Of a stretch of 64,000 bases of DNA, positions 54,965 to 64,000 are shown one piece after another. The DNA comes from Methylocapsa sp. D3K7. GTDB taxonomy: Bacteria; Pseudomonadota; Alphaproteobacteria; Rhizobiales; Beijerinckiaceae. The notes beneath the pieces are model-generated. The model was not told the origin of the DNA, did no database searches, and saw only the letters and a program-made list of their open reading frames with translations. How positions within the stretch are numbered: position 1 is the stretch's first letter; each line of letters starts with the position of its first letter. The stretch lies in the NCBI RefSeq assembly GCF_029855125.1, contig NZ_CP123229.1, positions 3,702,501 through 3,766,500 of the forward strand, read 5' to 3'. The position numbers and the translations under genes are program-made.

Positions 54965-55897
54965 CTAATCGAAAAGGCTCGAAACGCTCTCTTCCTTGGC
55001 GGTCCGGGCGATTGCCTCTCCAATCAAAGGCGCGATCGAAACAACTCGAATGTTGTTGGAAACCCGAATCGCTTCGGTTGCCTGAATTGTATCGGTGAGA
55101 ACGAGTTCCTTCAGCCGCGAGGCGGCAATGCGCGCCACCGCTCCGCCTGAAAGAACACCATGCGTGATATAGGCGTAAACTTCTTGGGCGCCCTCACTCA
55201 GCAAGGCATCGGCGGCATTGCACAGGGTGCCTCCCGAATCGACGATGTCGTCGACCAGGATGCAGATCTTCCCGTCGACTTCACCGATGATATTCATGAC
55301 TTCGGAGTCGCCCGCGCGTTCGCGCCGCTTATCGACGATGGCGAGAGGCGCGTCGATGCGTTTTGCCAAGGCACGGGCGCGCACCACGCCGCCAACGTCA
55401 GGGGACACCACCATGACGTTGTGGAGTTGCAACCGCTCCTTGATGTCGCGGACCAAAACCGGAGCGGCGTAGAGATTGTCGGTGGGGATGTCGAAAAAGC
55501 CCTGAATCTGGCCCGCATGCAGATCCACCGTGAGAACACGGTCGGCCCCGGCACGCGAAATGAGATTGGCGACGAGCTTGGCTGAAATGGGGGTGCGCGG
55601 ACCGGGTTTGCGATCCTGCCTGGCGTAGCCGAAGTAGGGAATCACCGCGGTAATCCTGCGGGCCGAAGCACGCCGCAACGCATCGGTCATGATCAAGACT
55701 TCCATCAGATGATCATTCGCCGGATAGGACGTCGATTGCACCACGAAGGTATCCTGGCCGCGCACATTCTCCTGGATTTCGACGAAAATCTCCATGTCGG
55801 CGAAACGGCGAACCTGGCATTTGGTCAGGGGAATGCCGAGATAAGCCGCGATCGCCTCTGTCAGGGCTCTATTCGAGTTGCCCGCCAAAATTTTCAT
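54965..55897 (-). CDS. prs: Ribose-phosphate pyrophosphokinase
   Basis: Prs makes PRPP from ribose-5-phosphate and ATP for purine, pyrimidine, His, Trp and NAD synthesis. The 310-residue product begins [20 protein letters not shown] and shows [80 protein letters not shown] and the PRPP-binding [20 protein letters not shown]. Length and motifs are normal. Confidence 0.96.
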   Translation of the reverse strand: MKILAGNSNRALTEAIAAYLGIPLTKCQVRRFADMEIFVEIQENVRGQDTFVVQSTSYPANDHLMEVLIMTDALRRASARRITAVIPYFGYARQDRKPGPRTPISAKLVANLISRAGADRVLTVDLHAGQIQGFFDIPTDNLYAAPVLVRDIKERLQLHNVMVVSPDVGGVVRARALAKRIDAPLAIVDKRRERAGDSEVMNIIGEVDGKICILVDDIVDSGGTLCNAADALLSEGAQEVYAYITHGVLSGGAVARIAASRLKELVLTDTIQATEAIRVSNNIRVVSIAPLIGEAIARTAKEESVSSLFD

Positions 55898-56040
55898 CGC
55901 TCACGCCACCCGTTCAATTGACCGCGCGGGCGGCCGCCATCCAGACCGCACCTCATACAATGTTTTGGCGGATCTTGCTTTGGAACCGGCAAAATCGAAA
56001 TTTTTGGAAAGCAAATGCTCGCGTTCCGCATTCATCATGC

Positions 56041-57195
56041 TCATTTGCCTGTTTTTATCCGGGTCCATTCACGAGCGATCAGCTTTTGTGCCGCCGGGTC
56101 GCGGCTTCCTGGAGCGAAGAGCCGTTGCATGACAGCGTCGTCGGGGTAAATCGACGGGTTGCCCGAAATGGTTTTGTCAATCACCGCTTTCGATACCGGG
56201 ACACTGTTGGCGAGGCGGGTGAAATTCGTATTACGGGCGGCGATGGCTGGCCGCAAGAGGAAGTCGATAAAGGCATAGGCCTCCTCGACGTGGGGCGCAT
56301 CGCGCAAAATTGCGAGATTGTCGAGTAAGACCGGGGCGCCTTCCTTGGGTATTGCATAATCGATATCGACCGCGTTTTCTGCCTCTTTGGCGCGGTCGCG
56401 GGCGCGGAAACTGTCTTCGGAAGTGCCAACCGCAAGGCAAATGTCGCCGTTCGCCAGCGTATCGGTGTATTCAAGCGAGTCGAATTTTTTCGTGTCCCGT
56501 CGAATCCCGCTCAAAAGATCGGCGGCACGCTTCAAATCGGCCGGCCGGATCGAGGCGGGATCGAGTCTTAGATATTGCAATGCAATCCCGAACAAGATTT
56601 CAGGATTATCCAGAATATCGACGCCACAGCTGGAAAACTTCTTCAAATTTTCTGGTTTGAACAGAATGCTCCAGGAATCGAGCAAGGGAGTTGGGGGGGG
56701 CGTGGCCGGAGATGCGAGCGCTGGAGCTGCGGGGGCGCCGCCCCAAACTTCCGTAGCCTTATCGACGTTGTAGGCAATACCCGCAGTATACCACATATAA
56801 TTGACGGCGTATTGGTTGCCGGGATCATAGGCTGTGAGAAGCGCCATGATCTGAGGCCAGAGCGTCTTGCTATTCGGAAGTCTGGTTTTGTCGAGATGGA
56901 GATAAAGCCCCGTCGCGATCTGCCGCTGCAGGACGCGTCCTGGAACAATGGCGACGTCGAAGCCGGTTTGCCCGGCGGCGAGCCGGGTCTCAAGTTCCTC
57001 GGCCGAAGGGAAGGTATCATAGGCAACCCTGATCCCCGTCTCCTTGGTGAAGTCTTCGATGACCTTAGGATCGAGGAAATCGTTCCACCCATAGACGTTG
57101 ACAACCTTGTCGCGTCCATACGCCGGACAAAGGATGCCGGACATGAAAAGCCCGAATGCGCAAGCGGCAAAGCGAAGGACTTTCATGAGCGCCAT
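56041..57195 (-). CDS. Periplasmic polyamine-type solute-binding protein (PotF/PotD-like)
   Basis: The 384-residue exported protein would bind putrescine or spermidine for an ABC importer. The signal peptide VLRFAACAFGLFMSGILC is followed by DKVVNVYGWNDFLDPKVIED, the standard start of mature PotF. Other family marks are TGFDVAIVPGRVLQRQIATG, NYMWYTAGIAYNVDKATEVW and PKEGAPVLLDNLAILRDAPH. No permease or ATPase gene lies next to it, so it is an orphan here. A 15-20 residue Ala/Pro-rich insertion (GGAPAAPALASPATPPPTPL) interrupts the usual loop and contains a run of eight C in the coding strand. Start ATG 57195 or 57186 is uncertain. Confidence 0.85.
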   Translation of the reverse strand: MALMKVLRFAACAFGLFMSGILCPAYGRDKVVNVYGWNDFLDPKVIEDFTKETGIRVAYDTFPSAEELETRLAAGQTGFDVAIVPGRVLQRQIATGLYLHLDKTRLPNSKTLWPQIMALLTAYDPGNQYAVNYMWYTAGIAYNVDKATEVWGGAPAAPALASPATPPPTPLLDSWSILFKPENLKKFSSCGVDILDNPEILFGIALQYLRLDPASIRPADLKRAADLLSGIRRDTKKFDSLEYTDTLANGDICLAVGTSEDSFRARDRAKEAENAVDIDYAIPKEGAPVLLDNLAILRDAPHVEEAYAFIDFLLRPAIAARNTNFTRLANSVPVSKAVIDKTISGNPSIYPDDAVMQRLFAPGSRDPAAQKLIAREWTRIKTGK

Positions 57196-57335
57196 TGGGC
57201 TGTTGCTATTGTCAATTGGCCGGGAGCATGATCCCAATAAGTTGGTGCCTTCTTGAGCAGGATCATGCGGAAAGGAGAGAGACACAAAGACTTGCGAAAT
57301 TCAAGATTGGACAGGCAGCGATGGCACCATGGGCC

Positions 57336-58553
57336 TCAGCCGCCGCTCACGCGAATGCGCAGATTTTCGTCGATCTTATCGAGGAAGCCCGTCGTCGACA
57401 ACCAACGCTGGTCGGCACCGATCAGAAGCGCCAAATCCTTCGTCATATAGCCGGACTCCACTGTTGCGACGCAGGTGACTTCGAGCATTTCCGCGAACTT
57501 TGCAAGTTCGGCGTTGGCGTCGAGTTTTGCCCTATGTGCCAATCCGCGTGTCCAGGCAAAAATCGAAGCGATCGAATTGGTCGATGTTTCCTTGCCTTTT
57601 TGATGTTCCCGGTAATGCCGTGTCACGGTCCCATGCGCGGCCTCGGCTTCGACCGTATTGCCGTCGGGGCTCATGAGCACTGACGTCATCAGGCCAAGTG
57701 ATCCGAAACCTTGCGCGACGGTATCGGACTGAACGTCGCCATCATAGTTCTTACAGGCCCAAACATAGCCGCCGGACCATTTCAGCGAAGAGGCCACCAT
57801 GTCGTCGATCAGCCGGTGCTCATAAGTGATGCCGGCTTCGCCGAACTCTGATTTGAACTCGCGCTCATAAACCTCCTGGAACAAATCCTTGAAGCGGCCG
57901 TCATAGGCCTTCAAAATCGTATTCTTGGTGGAGAGATAGACGGGATATTTCCGGGCAAGCCCATAGTTCATCGAGGCTCTCGCGAAATCGCGTATCGATT
58001 CGTCGAGATTGTACATCGACAGGGAAACCCCCGGCCCGGGATAATCGTAGATTTTCCGTTCGATGACGGTGCCGTCCTCGCCTTCGAATTTTATGGTGAG
58101 CCGGCCTTTGCAGGGGATCTTGAAATCGGTGGCGCTATATTGATCGCCAAAAGCATGGCGGCCGATGACGATCGGGCGGGTCCAGCCTGGGACGAGGCGC
58201 GGAACATTCTGGCAAATAATGGGTTCCCGGAAAATGACACCGCCGAGAATGTTGCGAATTGTGCCATTTGGCGATTTCCACATCTGCTTTAGTTTAAATT
58301 CTTGAACCCGAGCTTCATCGGGAGTGATCGTGGCGCATTTGATGCCAACCCCATGCCTTTTGATGGCATTGGCGGCATCCACAGTCACCTGATCGTTCGT
58401 GGCGTCACGATTTTCGATCGAAAGATCATAATAGTCGATCGTAAGATCGACATAGGGATGAATGAGCTTGTCGCGGATATAATGCCAAATAATCCGGGTC
58501 ATTTCGTCGCCATCGAGCTCGACAACCGGATTTTCAACTTTGACTTTCTTCAT
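57336..58553 (-). CDS. icd: NADP-dependent isocitrate dehydrogenase
   Basis: Icd oxidises isocitrate to 2-oxoglutarate in the TCA cycle. The 405-residue product from ATG 58553 ([20 protein letters not shown]) is the homodimeric eukaryote-like type II form common in alphaproteobacteria. Motifs are [20 protein letters not shown], the metal/substrate segment [40 protein letters not shown] and the NADP-contact [20 protein letters not shown]. The frame upstream to 58643 is not needed. Confidence 0.96.
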   Translation of the reverse strand: MKKVKVENPVVELDGDEMTRIIWHYIRDKLIHPYVDLTIDYYDLSIENRDATNDQVTVDAANAIKRHGVGIKCATITPDEARVQEFKLKQMWKSPNGTIRNILGGVIFREPIICQNVPRLVPGWTRPIVIGRHAFGDQYSATDFKIPCKGRLTIKFEGEDGTVIERKIYDYPGPGVSLSMYNLDESIRDFARASMNYGLARKYPVYLSTKNTILKAYDGRFKDLFQEVYEREFKSEFGEAGITYEHRLIDDMVASSLKWSGGYVWACKNYDGDVQSDTVAQGFGSLGLMTSVLMSPDGNTVEAEAAHGTVTRHYREHQKGKETSTNSIASIFAWTRGLAHRAKLDANAELAKFAEMLEVTCVATVESGYMTKDLALLIGADQRWLSTTGFLDKIDENLRIRVSGG

Positions 58554-58694
58554 TATGACTGCCTTAGGCTGGTGCGGAATGGGCGGGGGCGAAAAGACGG
58601 TGCTCTGCCCTGAAATCGTCAAATCCAAGGGCTTGAGGACCAAGCGAATTTGATGCCGGTTTCAAGGCACAGCTTCAAATCCGCTGGAGGCGTC

Positions 58695-59447
58695 TCATTT
58701 GGGCGGGTTGGAGTGCAGCATCTGCGCGACGGCCGGATCGGCGTCGGCGATAAGCGATTCGAAAACCGCTTGATTCTGCGGCAGGGCGTCGCGATAGGCG
58801 GCAATGATCGCTTGCTGAAATTGCGGCCCGCGCCCCAAAATCTCCCTTAAATCGCCGCTGACAAATGTTTGGAGGTCCTTGTTGGCGAGCGCGCTCGAGG
58901 TCACCGCCCGCTGGATGCGCGAGAGGGCAAGTTCCGGTGCGCTGGGCGCGGTGAAATAGGACATTTCAAGGAGATTGCCGACACGGTTCTCGGCCTCCGG
59001 AGATACGGCCGGAAGCTTGGCCAAAAAGAGCCATGCGGCACCGTTGATCGGCGCGAGAGCCAAAGCCGTCTCCGTGGTGTTCCTGACCCGCGCGAGTTGC
59101 TTCAGCTCGGCCGGATCAAGGTTCGCTGGACGAGCGGTCCAGAGGAAGGGCGCCCCCGTGAACGCCGCCTTGGCCCAAAGATCGCCCCTGACGAGGCCGA
59201 GTTCCGCTGCCATGAGCGCGCCAGTCCGGTGCGTTGCGGCGGATTCAGCAGTGTCGGGATCGAATGGCAAGCCGATTGACTTTGGGCTAAGCAAATCCGG
59301 GACAGCCAGCCAAACTCCGGAAAGTCCGAGAGCCGTGCCGAGCGCCAGGAACGCCGAGCGCGCTCTTCTGGCTGGCGTCGATAGCATAAAATTCAATCTT
59401 GCGTGGAGAGTGCTGAATAGGGAACGAGCTGAGTCTGATATGGGCAT
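58695..59447 (-). CDS. Unknown membrane-anchored protein
   Basis: The 250-residue product has one N-terminal hydrophobic segment near residues 31-50 (SAFLALGTALGLSGVWLAVP) and a mostly helical exported part: TGALMAAELGLVRGDLWAKA, LAPINGAAWLFLAKLPAVSP, ALSRIQRAVTSSALANKDLQ. This resembles tetratricopeptide-like helical pairs, but no clear TPR consensus is seen. I do not recognise a family. A start at the second Met (59387) is possible. It stands alone between icd and the phosphatase gene. Confidence 0.6.
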   Translation of the reverse strand: MPISDSARSLFSTLHARLNFMLSTPARRARSAFLALGTALGLSGVWLAVPDLLSPKSIGLPFDPDTAESAATHRTGALMAAELGLVRGDLWAKAAFTGAPFLWTARPANLDPAELKQLARVRNTTETALALAPINGAAWLFLAKLPAVSPEAENRVGNLLEMSYFTAPSAPELALSRIQRAVTSSALANKDLQTFVSGDLREILGRGPQFQQAIIAAYRDALPQNQAVFESLIADADPAVAQMLHSNPPK

Positions 59448-59552
59448 GATATCTGAACCGGGAATCCAAATGAGTTCGAGGGGAACTGGGCAAGTGGAGC
59501 TTTACTGCCGGGACTTTAGAGCAACATCGGGCCCAGCCAAACCGGATATTGT

Positions 59553-60293
59553 TCAAATGAAAAGAATCTTGTCCTGTTCAAGCTTCAAACACGTTAGGCG
59601 CCCCGTGGCATAGGCACCCGTGTCAATGTTGATGCGGTTTTTCCGCACATCCGGTTCCCGCACCGGCGTGTGGCCGTGCACGATAATTTTCTCGAATGGC
59701 TCCTCATGTAGCAAGAAATCATCCCTTATCCAGAAAAGATCGTCTTCGACCTGGCGCGCCAAGGGCGTGCTAGGCCTTACGCCCGCATGGACAAAAAAGA
59801 AATCCCCGCAGACAAAACACGGCTTCAGGTTGGTAAGAAAGTGACGATGACTGTCTGGCATGGCGTCGCCAAGCCGTGCGGCGAGTTCCACTTGTTGTTG
59901 GAAATTGGCATTTATGGTGGGTGTCAGCCCGTATGAAGAGAGCGTCGGCAACGCTCCATACTGCGCCCAAGCGCTGAGAATCCGAGGATTTTCGAGGAAT
60001 TCCGTGAGATATAACTCATGGTTGCCCTTGAGAAACGTCATTTTATGGGCGCCGGCACGTTCGATCAGCAAATCCAGAACGGCCGCCGAATCACGCCCCC
60101 GGTCGATGTAGTCGCCCAGAAAGACATGGATGGGTTCGGCTATCGGGTCCTCTTGCAGGTCGGCGTCGATCCGCGCGAACAATTTTTTGAGCAAATCCGC
60201 CCTGCCGTGGACGTCTCCGACGGCATAGATTCGAAGCCCGTCTGGCACGACAGGCCGCGTTACAGGTTCCTTGGCGCGATGCAATTTCCACAT
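59553..60293 (-). CDS. Metallophosphoesterase, PPP-type serine/threonine phosphatase
   Basis: The 246-residue protein carries all metal-binding motifs of the PPP superfamily in order: YAVGDVHGRADLLKKL (GDxHG), VFLGDYIDRGRDSAAVL (GDxxDRG), TFLKGNHELYL (GNHE), FFVHAGVRPSTPL and IIVHGHTPVREPD. It probably removes phosphate from protein Ser/Thr or from dinucleotides such as Ap4A; the substrate is unknown. A palindrome GCAATATATTGC lies 36 bp upstream (60329-60340) and may be part of its promoter. Confidence 0.88.
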   Translation of the reverse strand: MWKLHRAKEPVTRPVVPDGLRIYAVGDVHGRADLLKKLFARIDADLQEDPIAEPIHVFLGDYIDRGRDSAAVLDLLIERAGAHKMTFLKGNHELYLTEFLENPRILSAWAQYGALPTLSSYGLTPTINANFQQQVELAARLGDAMPDSHRHFLTNLKPCFVCGDFFFVHAGVRPSTPLARQVEDDLFWIRDDFLLHEEPFEKIIVHGHTPVREPDVRKNRINIDTGAYATGRLTCLKLEQDKILFI

Positions 60294-60483
60294 CTAAACT
60301 TGCGCTTCACCCTAAACTTTGGCATTCGGCAATATATTGCGCAACGCAACATGACCTGTGAGATTGCCGGATCGCGGCCCGCTGTCAATAGGCGCAAGCG
60401 GTTTGATACCGAATGCGGGAGCAGTAAGCTCCTTCTCTGCAGCCATACAACCGCCCAGGCAGGACAGTCGGGTACGCCAAACC

Positions 60484-62010
60484 TCAAAAGGCATCGATCT
60501 CAGCCAATTTTGAATAGGCACGTACTGCCTTTTTTAGTTCCCGTTTTGTATCCGCCTTCGATCGCGATGCTTCTGAGCTTGCGGGTTTCGCTTCGGTATC
60601 GGCGGCGGCATGCCCCCAAACTTCGCGCTCCATGAATTCGGCGATCGCCTCCTCGTCGCGGATCACACCGAGTGCGCTCTGCATTTTTTCGCAACAATCA
60701 ATGAGCTTTTTTAAGCTCTTGTGATCACGCACGATCCCCGGACAATCGGCAAAGAAATCCGCCATGTAGCGCAGTTCTTTCGCTTCTATGCGAACTTTGT
60801 GGCGGGGTCCTGGCGCGAGGTGGGCGAGATACGCACCTAGCCTTATGAGCTTCTTGTGGCGCTTTCTCAAGCGGAGGCCGGTAAAGCTTTGGATTGGTTC
60901 TTTGGTAATGCCGGAAGGCTGCCTTTTCCACCGCCCATCCTCAATCCACAGTGCGAGATCGAGCAGCAAAATCCGCCCGCGTTCGCTGTCCAAGGCTTCG
61001 ACGGCGGCTTGACGGGCACGCAGTCGCTCGGCTTCAAAAAGGCTGGCAAGCTCACTGGCCTGCGCGCATGCCTCGTCGTCCCCCGTGGCTCGCTCCAGCA
61101 AGTTTGCCCGTAGAACATCCCGGTCTCGCGCCGCGCCGAGCATTCGCGCCAGCCATTGCAGTTCGCCGCGAAGCCTACGGTAGGCGATGTCAAAGACCAT
61201 GGGCTTAAAAAGCGTCATGGCGGCACGAAGGCGCCGGACTGCGACGCGTCCTTGATGAATCGCCTCAGCATTTTTAAGCTTTTCCAGGCCAAGCATATTC
61301 AAATGAAAATCACGCAGACAGGCTTGGCCGATTTGCTGGAATGCCTGTTCGCACGTCATCTCCCTGTTAAGGCGCGGCTTTGAACTTTTCGTTGGGCGGC
61401 CCCAGGAACCCCTGGCAAAAAGATGGCCCCGTTCGGCTTTGCTGATAAGGCTTGGATGGAGCGGCGCCTGCGCCACGAAGGAGCGGGCAAGGTTGAATAA
61501 GTGATGGTGTTCACCGCTCTTCAATTCGAGTTCGAGTTCGCGCACTCCAAGCTTTTCGCCATGAGCTTCGATCGCGCCCCGATCCAGCGAGGCTTCAATG
61601 ACGCCGCCGCGAGCCGTGATGAGATAGACCGTGCGTTCGACGTTCACTTCGAATGCGGCTCTGAGGGCTTGCCGGATCGAGGATTTGGCGGCGAGGCGCG
61701 CGAGTGGGGTGTTTTTGAGAAGGCCGAGATCGGGTTCCGGGCCCGCGGTTTCCGCTTCCCATTCGCCGCGGTCGACACTGGAGGAAGTCAACTGCTTTAC
61801 GGTCTGGACGTGGCTGGTTCCGTTCGAACGCACCCGCAGCGTGAAACCGTGCTTCCAGAGGTCGCCATTTGGCGTATCGAAATAGAGCGCGCGAAGCCGT
61901 TGATGGGATGGCTGATTTGATCCGGCGGCCGCTGAAACCAGGGCCTTGATCTTGGCCGAGTCATTTTCCGCGATCAGGAATTTAAGTTCGATTTCGGCGT
62001 CCGCCGCCAT
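60484..62010 (-). CDS. CYTH-CHAD domain protein (inorganic triphosphatase/polyphosphate-binding)
   Basis: The 508-residue protein begins AADAEIELKFLIAENDSAKI, where EIELKF is the ExExK signature of CYTH triphosphate tunnel enzymes, followed by LRALYFDTPNGDLWKHGFTL and the acid/basic tunnel strands to ~residue 200. The C-terminal half is a CHAD helical domain with conserved basic and His residues (IHQGRVAVRRLRAAMTLFKP, RGELQWLARMLGAARDRDVL, PGPRHKVRIEAKELRYMADF). CYTH proteins hydrolyse tripolyphosphate or make cAMP; CHAD domains bind polyphosphate. A role in polyphosphate turnover is likely but unproven. Confidence 0.88.
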   Translation of the reverse strand: MAADAEIELKFLIAENDSAKIKALVSAAAGSNQPSHQRLRALYFDTPNGDLWKHGFTLRVRSNGTSHVQTVKQLTSSSVDRGEWEAETAGPEPDLGLLKNTPLARLAAKSSIRQALRAAFEVNVERTVYLITARGGVIEASLDRGAIEAHGEKLGVRELELELKSGEHHHLFNLARSFVAQAPLHPSLISKAERGHLFARGSWGRPTKSSKPRLNREMTCEQAFQQIGQACLRDFHLNMLGLEKLKNAEAIHQGRVAVRRLRAAMTLFKPMVFDIAYRRLRGELQWLARMLGAARDRDVLRANLLERATGDDEACAQASELASLFEAERLRARQAAVEALDSERGRILLLDLALWIEDGRWKRQPSGITKEPIQSFTGLRLRKRHKKLIRLGAYLAHLAPGPRHKVRIEAKELRYMADFFADCPGIVRDHKSLKKLIDCCEKMQSALGVIRDEEAIAEFMEREVWGHAAADTEAKPASSEASRSKADTKRELKKAVRAYSKLAEIDAF

Positions 62011-62140
62011 GCAATCCGCCTGGAAACTTGCATATTTCCTATGCTTGCTTTTTCTTCTCTTGGAAAAATAGCGCGGGAATGCGGTTCTGTCACGTACACT
62101 CGGGCAACGGCTATAAATCCGGGGCTATTGGCTTCAGGCT

Positions 62141-63346
62141 TCAAGCCACCCTAAAATGCTTGGAGAGCTTGAGCCCCTGACCCTGGTAATTCGAGACCGA
62201 TGTCGCGCCATAGAGAAGTTGCGGCGCCTCAGCCATCTTCTCATAGACCAGACGGCCGATCACTTGTCCATCCTCCAGAAAAAACGGCACCTCGTAACTG
62301 CGGACTTCCAATACGGCGCGGGCCGAGGGACGGTTGTTGGTCCCGGCGCCAAAACCAGGATCGAAAAAGCCCGCGTAATGGACCCGGAATTCCCCCATCG
62401 CGGGATCAATCGGAACCATTTCGGCGGCAAGATCTGGGGGGATTTGGAGCCGTTCCCGCGAAGCGAGAATGTAGAATTCATCCGGGTCAAGGATCAGCCT
62501 TTTGTCCCGCCGCGCCCTAACCTCCACCCAATAATCGGCAATATTGTAGTCGGTGCGCTCCACGTCGAGAATATCAGCGTGCTTCTGCGCCTTGTAGCCG
62601 ATGATCCCGTCGGCCGGTTCGGTGGCCAAGCCAACGCGAAGCACCAGCCCATTTTGTCGCAACTCCAAATCGTCGCCGTCTACGAGCGGGGTTTTTGCGT
62701 GGCGTTCATGGAGCTCCCTTTCCTTGAGAGCAAAGTCACTGCCCGTGAGTTGTGACGAGGCAAGCCTGCGGAACCGGATCTGATTGAGCTTCGAGCCCTT
62801 GCGCACCCGCACGCTGAAACTCCGCGGCGAGACCTCGGCGTAGAGCGGCCCCTCGTAGCCGCGTGCAACGCGGTCGAATACGTCCGATTTGTCAGTGATA
62901 AGGCGGGTGAATATATCGAGGCGCCCGGTTGAGCTTTTAGGATTGGCGATTGCAGAAATGCTGTCGGGCAGCTTCAGGTGTTCAAGCAGTGGGATCACAT
63001 AAACGCAACCACGTTCCAGTACGGCCCCCTTACCATCGAGGCTAATTTCGTCGTCGACACTCTTCAAGGCATTGAAGCGATCCTGCACGGAATAGTTTGC
63101 GCCCGGCAGGAAGCTCGCACGGACGCGATACGCTTTGGCGCCCAAGCGAAGGTCGAGACTCGCTGGCTGGAACTGCGCATCTTCGAGCTCCAGGCTCGAA
63201 ATCATTTTGCGCCGCACCATCAGCTCGATCTTTTCGCGCGGGAGCAGGCCGAACTGGCTGCCGAAGTCGCTCGCGGCCAGAAGTGGGCTGGACTCGCCTG
63301 ACATGGGAGGGAACAAGGGATCCATCGCGGAACGAACGAAACTCAT
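62141..63346 (-). CDS. dcd: 2'-Deoxycytidine 5'-triphosphate deaminase, internally duplicated form
   Basis: The enzyme deaminates dCTP to dUTP for thymidylate synthesis. At about 401 residues it is roughly twice the ~190-residue common Dcd. The first half has FQPASLDLRLGAKAYRVRAS, IANPKSSTGRLDIFTRLITD and YEGPLYAEVSPRSFSVRVRK; the second repeats the fold in DPDEFYILASRERLQIPPDL, VHYAGFFDPGFGAG and SYEVPFFLEDGQVIGRLVYE. ATG 63346 has GAGG 7 bp upstream; MDPLFPPMSG at 63325 is an alternative start. It is divergent from metZ, an arrangement I recall from other alphaproteobacteria. Confidence 0.88.
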   Translation of the reverse strand: MSFVRSAMDPLFPPMSGESSPLLAASDFGSQFGLLPREKIELMVRRKMISSLELEDAQFQPASLDLRLGAKAYRVRASFLPGANYSVQDRFNALKSVDDEISLDGKGAVLERGCVYVIPLLEHLKLPDSISAIANPKSSTGRLDIFTRLITDKSDVFDRVARGYEGPLYAEVSPRSFSVRVRKGSKLNQIRFRRLASSQLTGSDFALKERELHERHAKTPLVDGDDLELRQNGLVLRVGLATEPADGIIGYKAQKHADILDVERTDYNIADYWVEVRARRDKRLILDPDEFYILASRERLQIPPDLAAEMVPIDPAMGEFRVHYAGFFDPGFGAGTNNRPSARAVLEVRSYEVPFFLEDGQVIGRLVYEKMAEAPQLLYGATSVSNYQGQGLKLSKHFRVA

Positions 63347-63602
63347 CGAAAGCCTCATGGGACAGGGCAACGATAAGCTTAAATTGATCTTCGCGGATTG
63401 TCGGTAGAGATTTTTTCTTTTTCCGGGTTTCGATGAAAATAATGCGTTTCCCATCCTTGAGATGCACGCCATCCAAGGGTAAGCAAGGAGGGAGTGCAAT
63501 CGCATGCCCCAAAATCCGAGGCAAACGGCTAAGTTAGCTGCAGTTCGGCTTGGCGCGCGTGCTGTCCGCCGCCGCCCTACCGGCCGTGACAAGGAGACCG
63601 GG

Positions 63603-64000
63603 ATGAACCCTCCCAGGCAAAAGCCTGACCTAAAAAACCTGCATCCGGCGACCCAGCTCGTCCATGGCGGCACCACCCGCTCGCAGTTTGGCGAAACCTC
63701 CGAGGCCTTGTTTCTGACCCAGGGCTTCGCCTATCCCGACATGGAAACGGCAGAGGCGCGGATGAAAGGTGCCGAGCCAGGTTTCGTTTACTCCCGTTAT
63801 TCCAATCCCACCGTCGCCATGTTCGAGGAGCGCATGGCTTTGCTCGAGGGCGCAGAAGCGGCGCGCGCGACGGCGAGCGGCATGGCCGCGGTCACCACGG
63901 CGCTTATGGCACAGCTCAAGGCTGGCGATCATGTGGTCGCGGCGAAAGCCATGTTTGGGGCCTGTCTCTACGTGGTCGAGGATTTGCTGCCGCGCTTTGG
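63603..64000 (+). CDS. metZ: O-succinylhomoserine sulfhydrylase (partial, runs off right edge)
   Basis: This PLP enzyme makes homocysteine from an O-acylhomoserine and sulfide. ATG 63603 follows AAGGAGACCGGG, a strong ribosome binding site. About 132 residues are visible: NLHPATQLVHGGTTRSQFGE, GFVYSRYSNPTVAMFEERMA (the Tyr/Arg that contact the neighbour's PLP phosphate), ATASGMAAVTTALMAQLKAG and the start of the large domain. This is the MetZ/Cys-Met-metabolism N-terminal region. The PLP lysine lies outside the window. O-acetylhomoserine as substrate cannot be excluded. Confidence 0.9.
   Translation, partial: MNPPRQKPDLKNLHPATQLVHGGTTRSQFGETSEALFLTQGFAYPDMETAEARMKGAEPGFVYSRYSNPTVAMFEERMALLEGAEAARATASGMAAVTTALMAQLKAGDHVVAAKAMFGACLYVVEDLLPRF

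Overview
The window is high-GC, densely packed chromosomal DNA of an alphaproteobacterium, most likely a Hyphomicrobiales (Rhizobiales) member close to Beijerinckiaceae/Methylocystaceae. This rests on gene content, not on a database search. The pointers are a DivL-type tyrosine pseudo-kinase, HdaA, minCDE behind a CtrA-type TTAA-N7-TTAA box, a TsaE-AmgK fusion, a MetX-MetW pair, and a giant coiled-coil protein with the architecture of the Hyphomicrobiales growth-pole ring protein GPR/RgsE. I see no insertion sequence, prophage, CRISPR array or tRNA gene.

Layout. 1-2.7 kb: a partial methyltransferase, an unknown membrane protein, a 42-bp palindrome with a near-perfect parS core, and dapE. 2.9-9.1 kb: leucine degradation (isovaleryl-CoA dehydrogenase and both methylcrotonyl-CoA carboxylase subunits), split by an unrelated gene for a Glyoxalase_8-like/Lon-N protein. 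9.3-12.4 kb: panD, metX-metW, ppa. 12.5-21.1 kb: a GNAT protein, an O-antigen-ligase-like membrane protein, then a minus-strand run divL > tsaE-amgK > murU that joins cell-cycle signalling to peptidoglycan recycling, followed by a lytic transglycosylase. 21-28 kb: AraC regulator, methyltransferase, DUF4242 protein, minCDE, a transglutaminase-like protein, an EcsC protein and a secreted unknown. 28.3-33.3 kb: perM-hdaA, a CDP-alcohol phosphatidyltransferase, purMN, ndk. 33.3-35.9 kb: a DUF3501 / Fe-S oxidoreductase / rubrerythrin cluster. 36.3-41.7 kb: the 1779-residue GPR-like protein, followed by rnpB on the other strand with its promoter and terminator. 42.3-44.6 kb: a glycine-zipper lipoprotein, a peptidoglycan amidase and an O-methyltransferase. 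44.6-54.2 kb: a complete MdtABC-type efflux system with two different RND pumps, a membrane fusion protein and an outer-membrane factor. 54.4-64 kb: a small unknown protein, prs, a periplasmic polyamine-type binding protein, icd, a membrane-anchored unknown, a metallophosphatase, a CYTH-CHAD protein, a duplicated dCTP deaminase and the start of metZ.

How it fits together. Much of the window concerns the cell cycle and envelope growth: a possible parS, DivL, HdaA, MinCDE, a polar-growth coiled-coil protein, three peptidoglycan-handling enzymes and the AmgK-MurU recycling route. The rest is amino-acid, purine and CoA-precursor metabolism plus efflux. The most notable observations are the parS-like palindrome, the Lon-N protein lodged in the leucine operon, the tandem 22-residue (44-residue higher-order) and 11-residue repeats of the giant protein, the tyrosine in the DivL H-box, and the CtrA box in front of minC.
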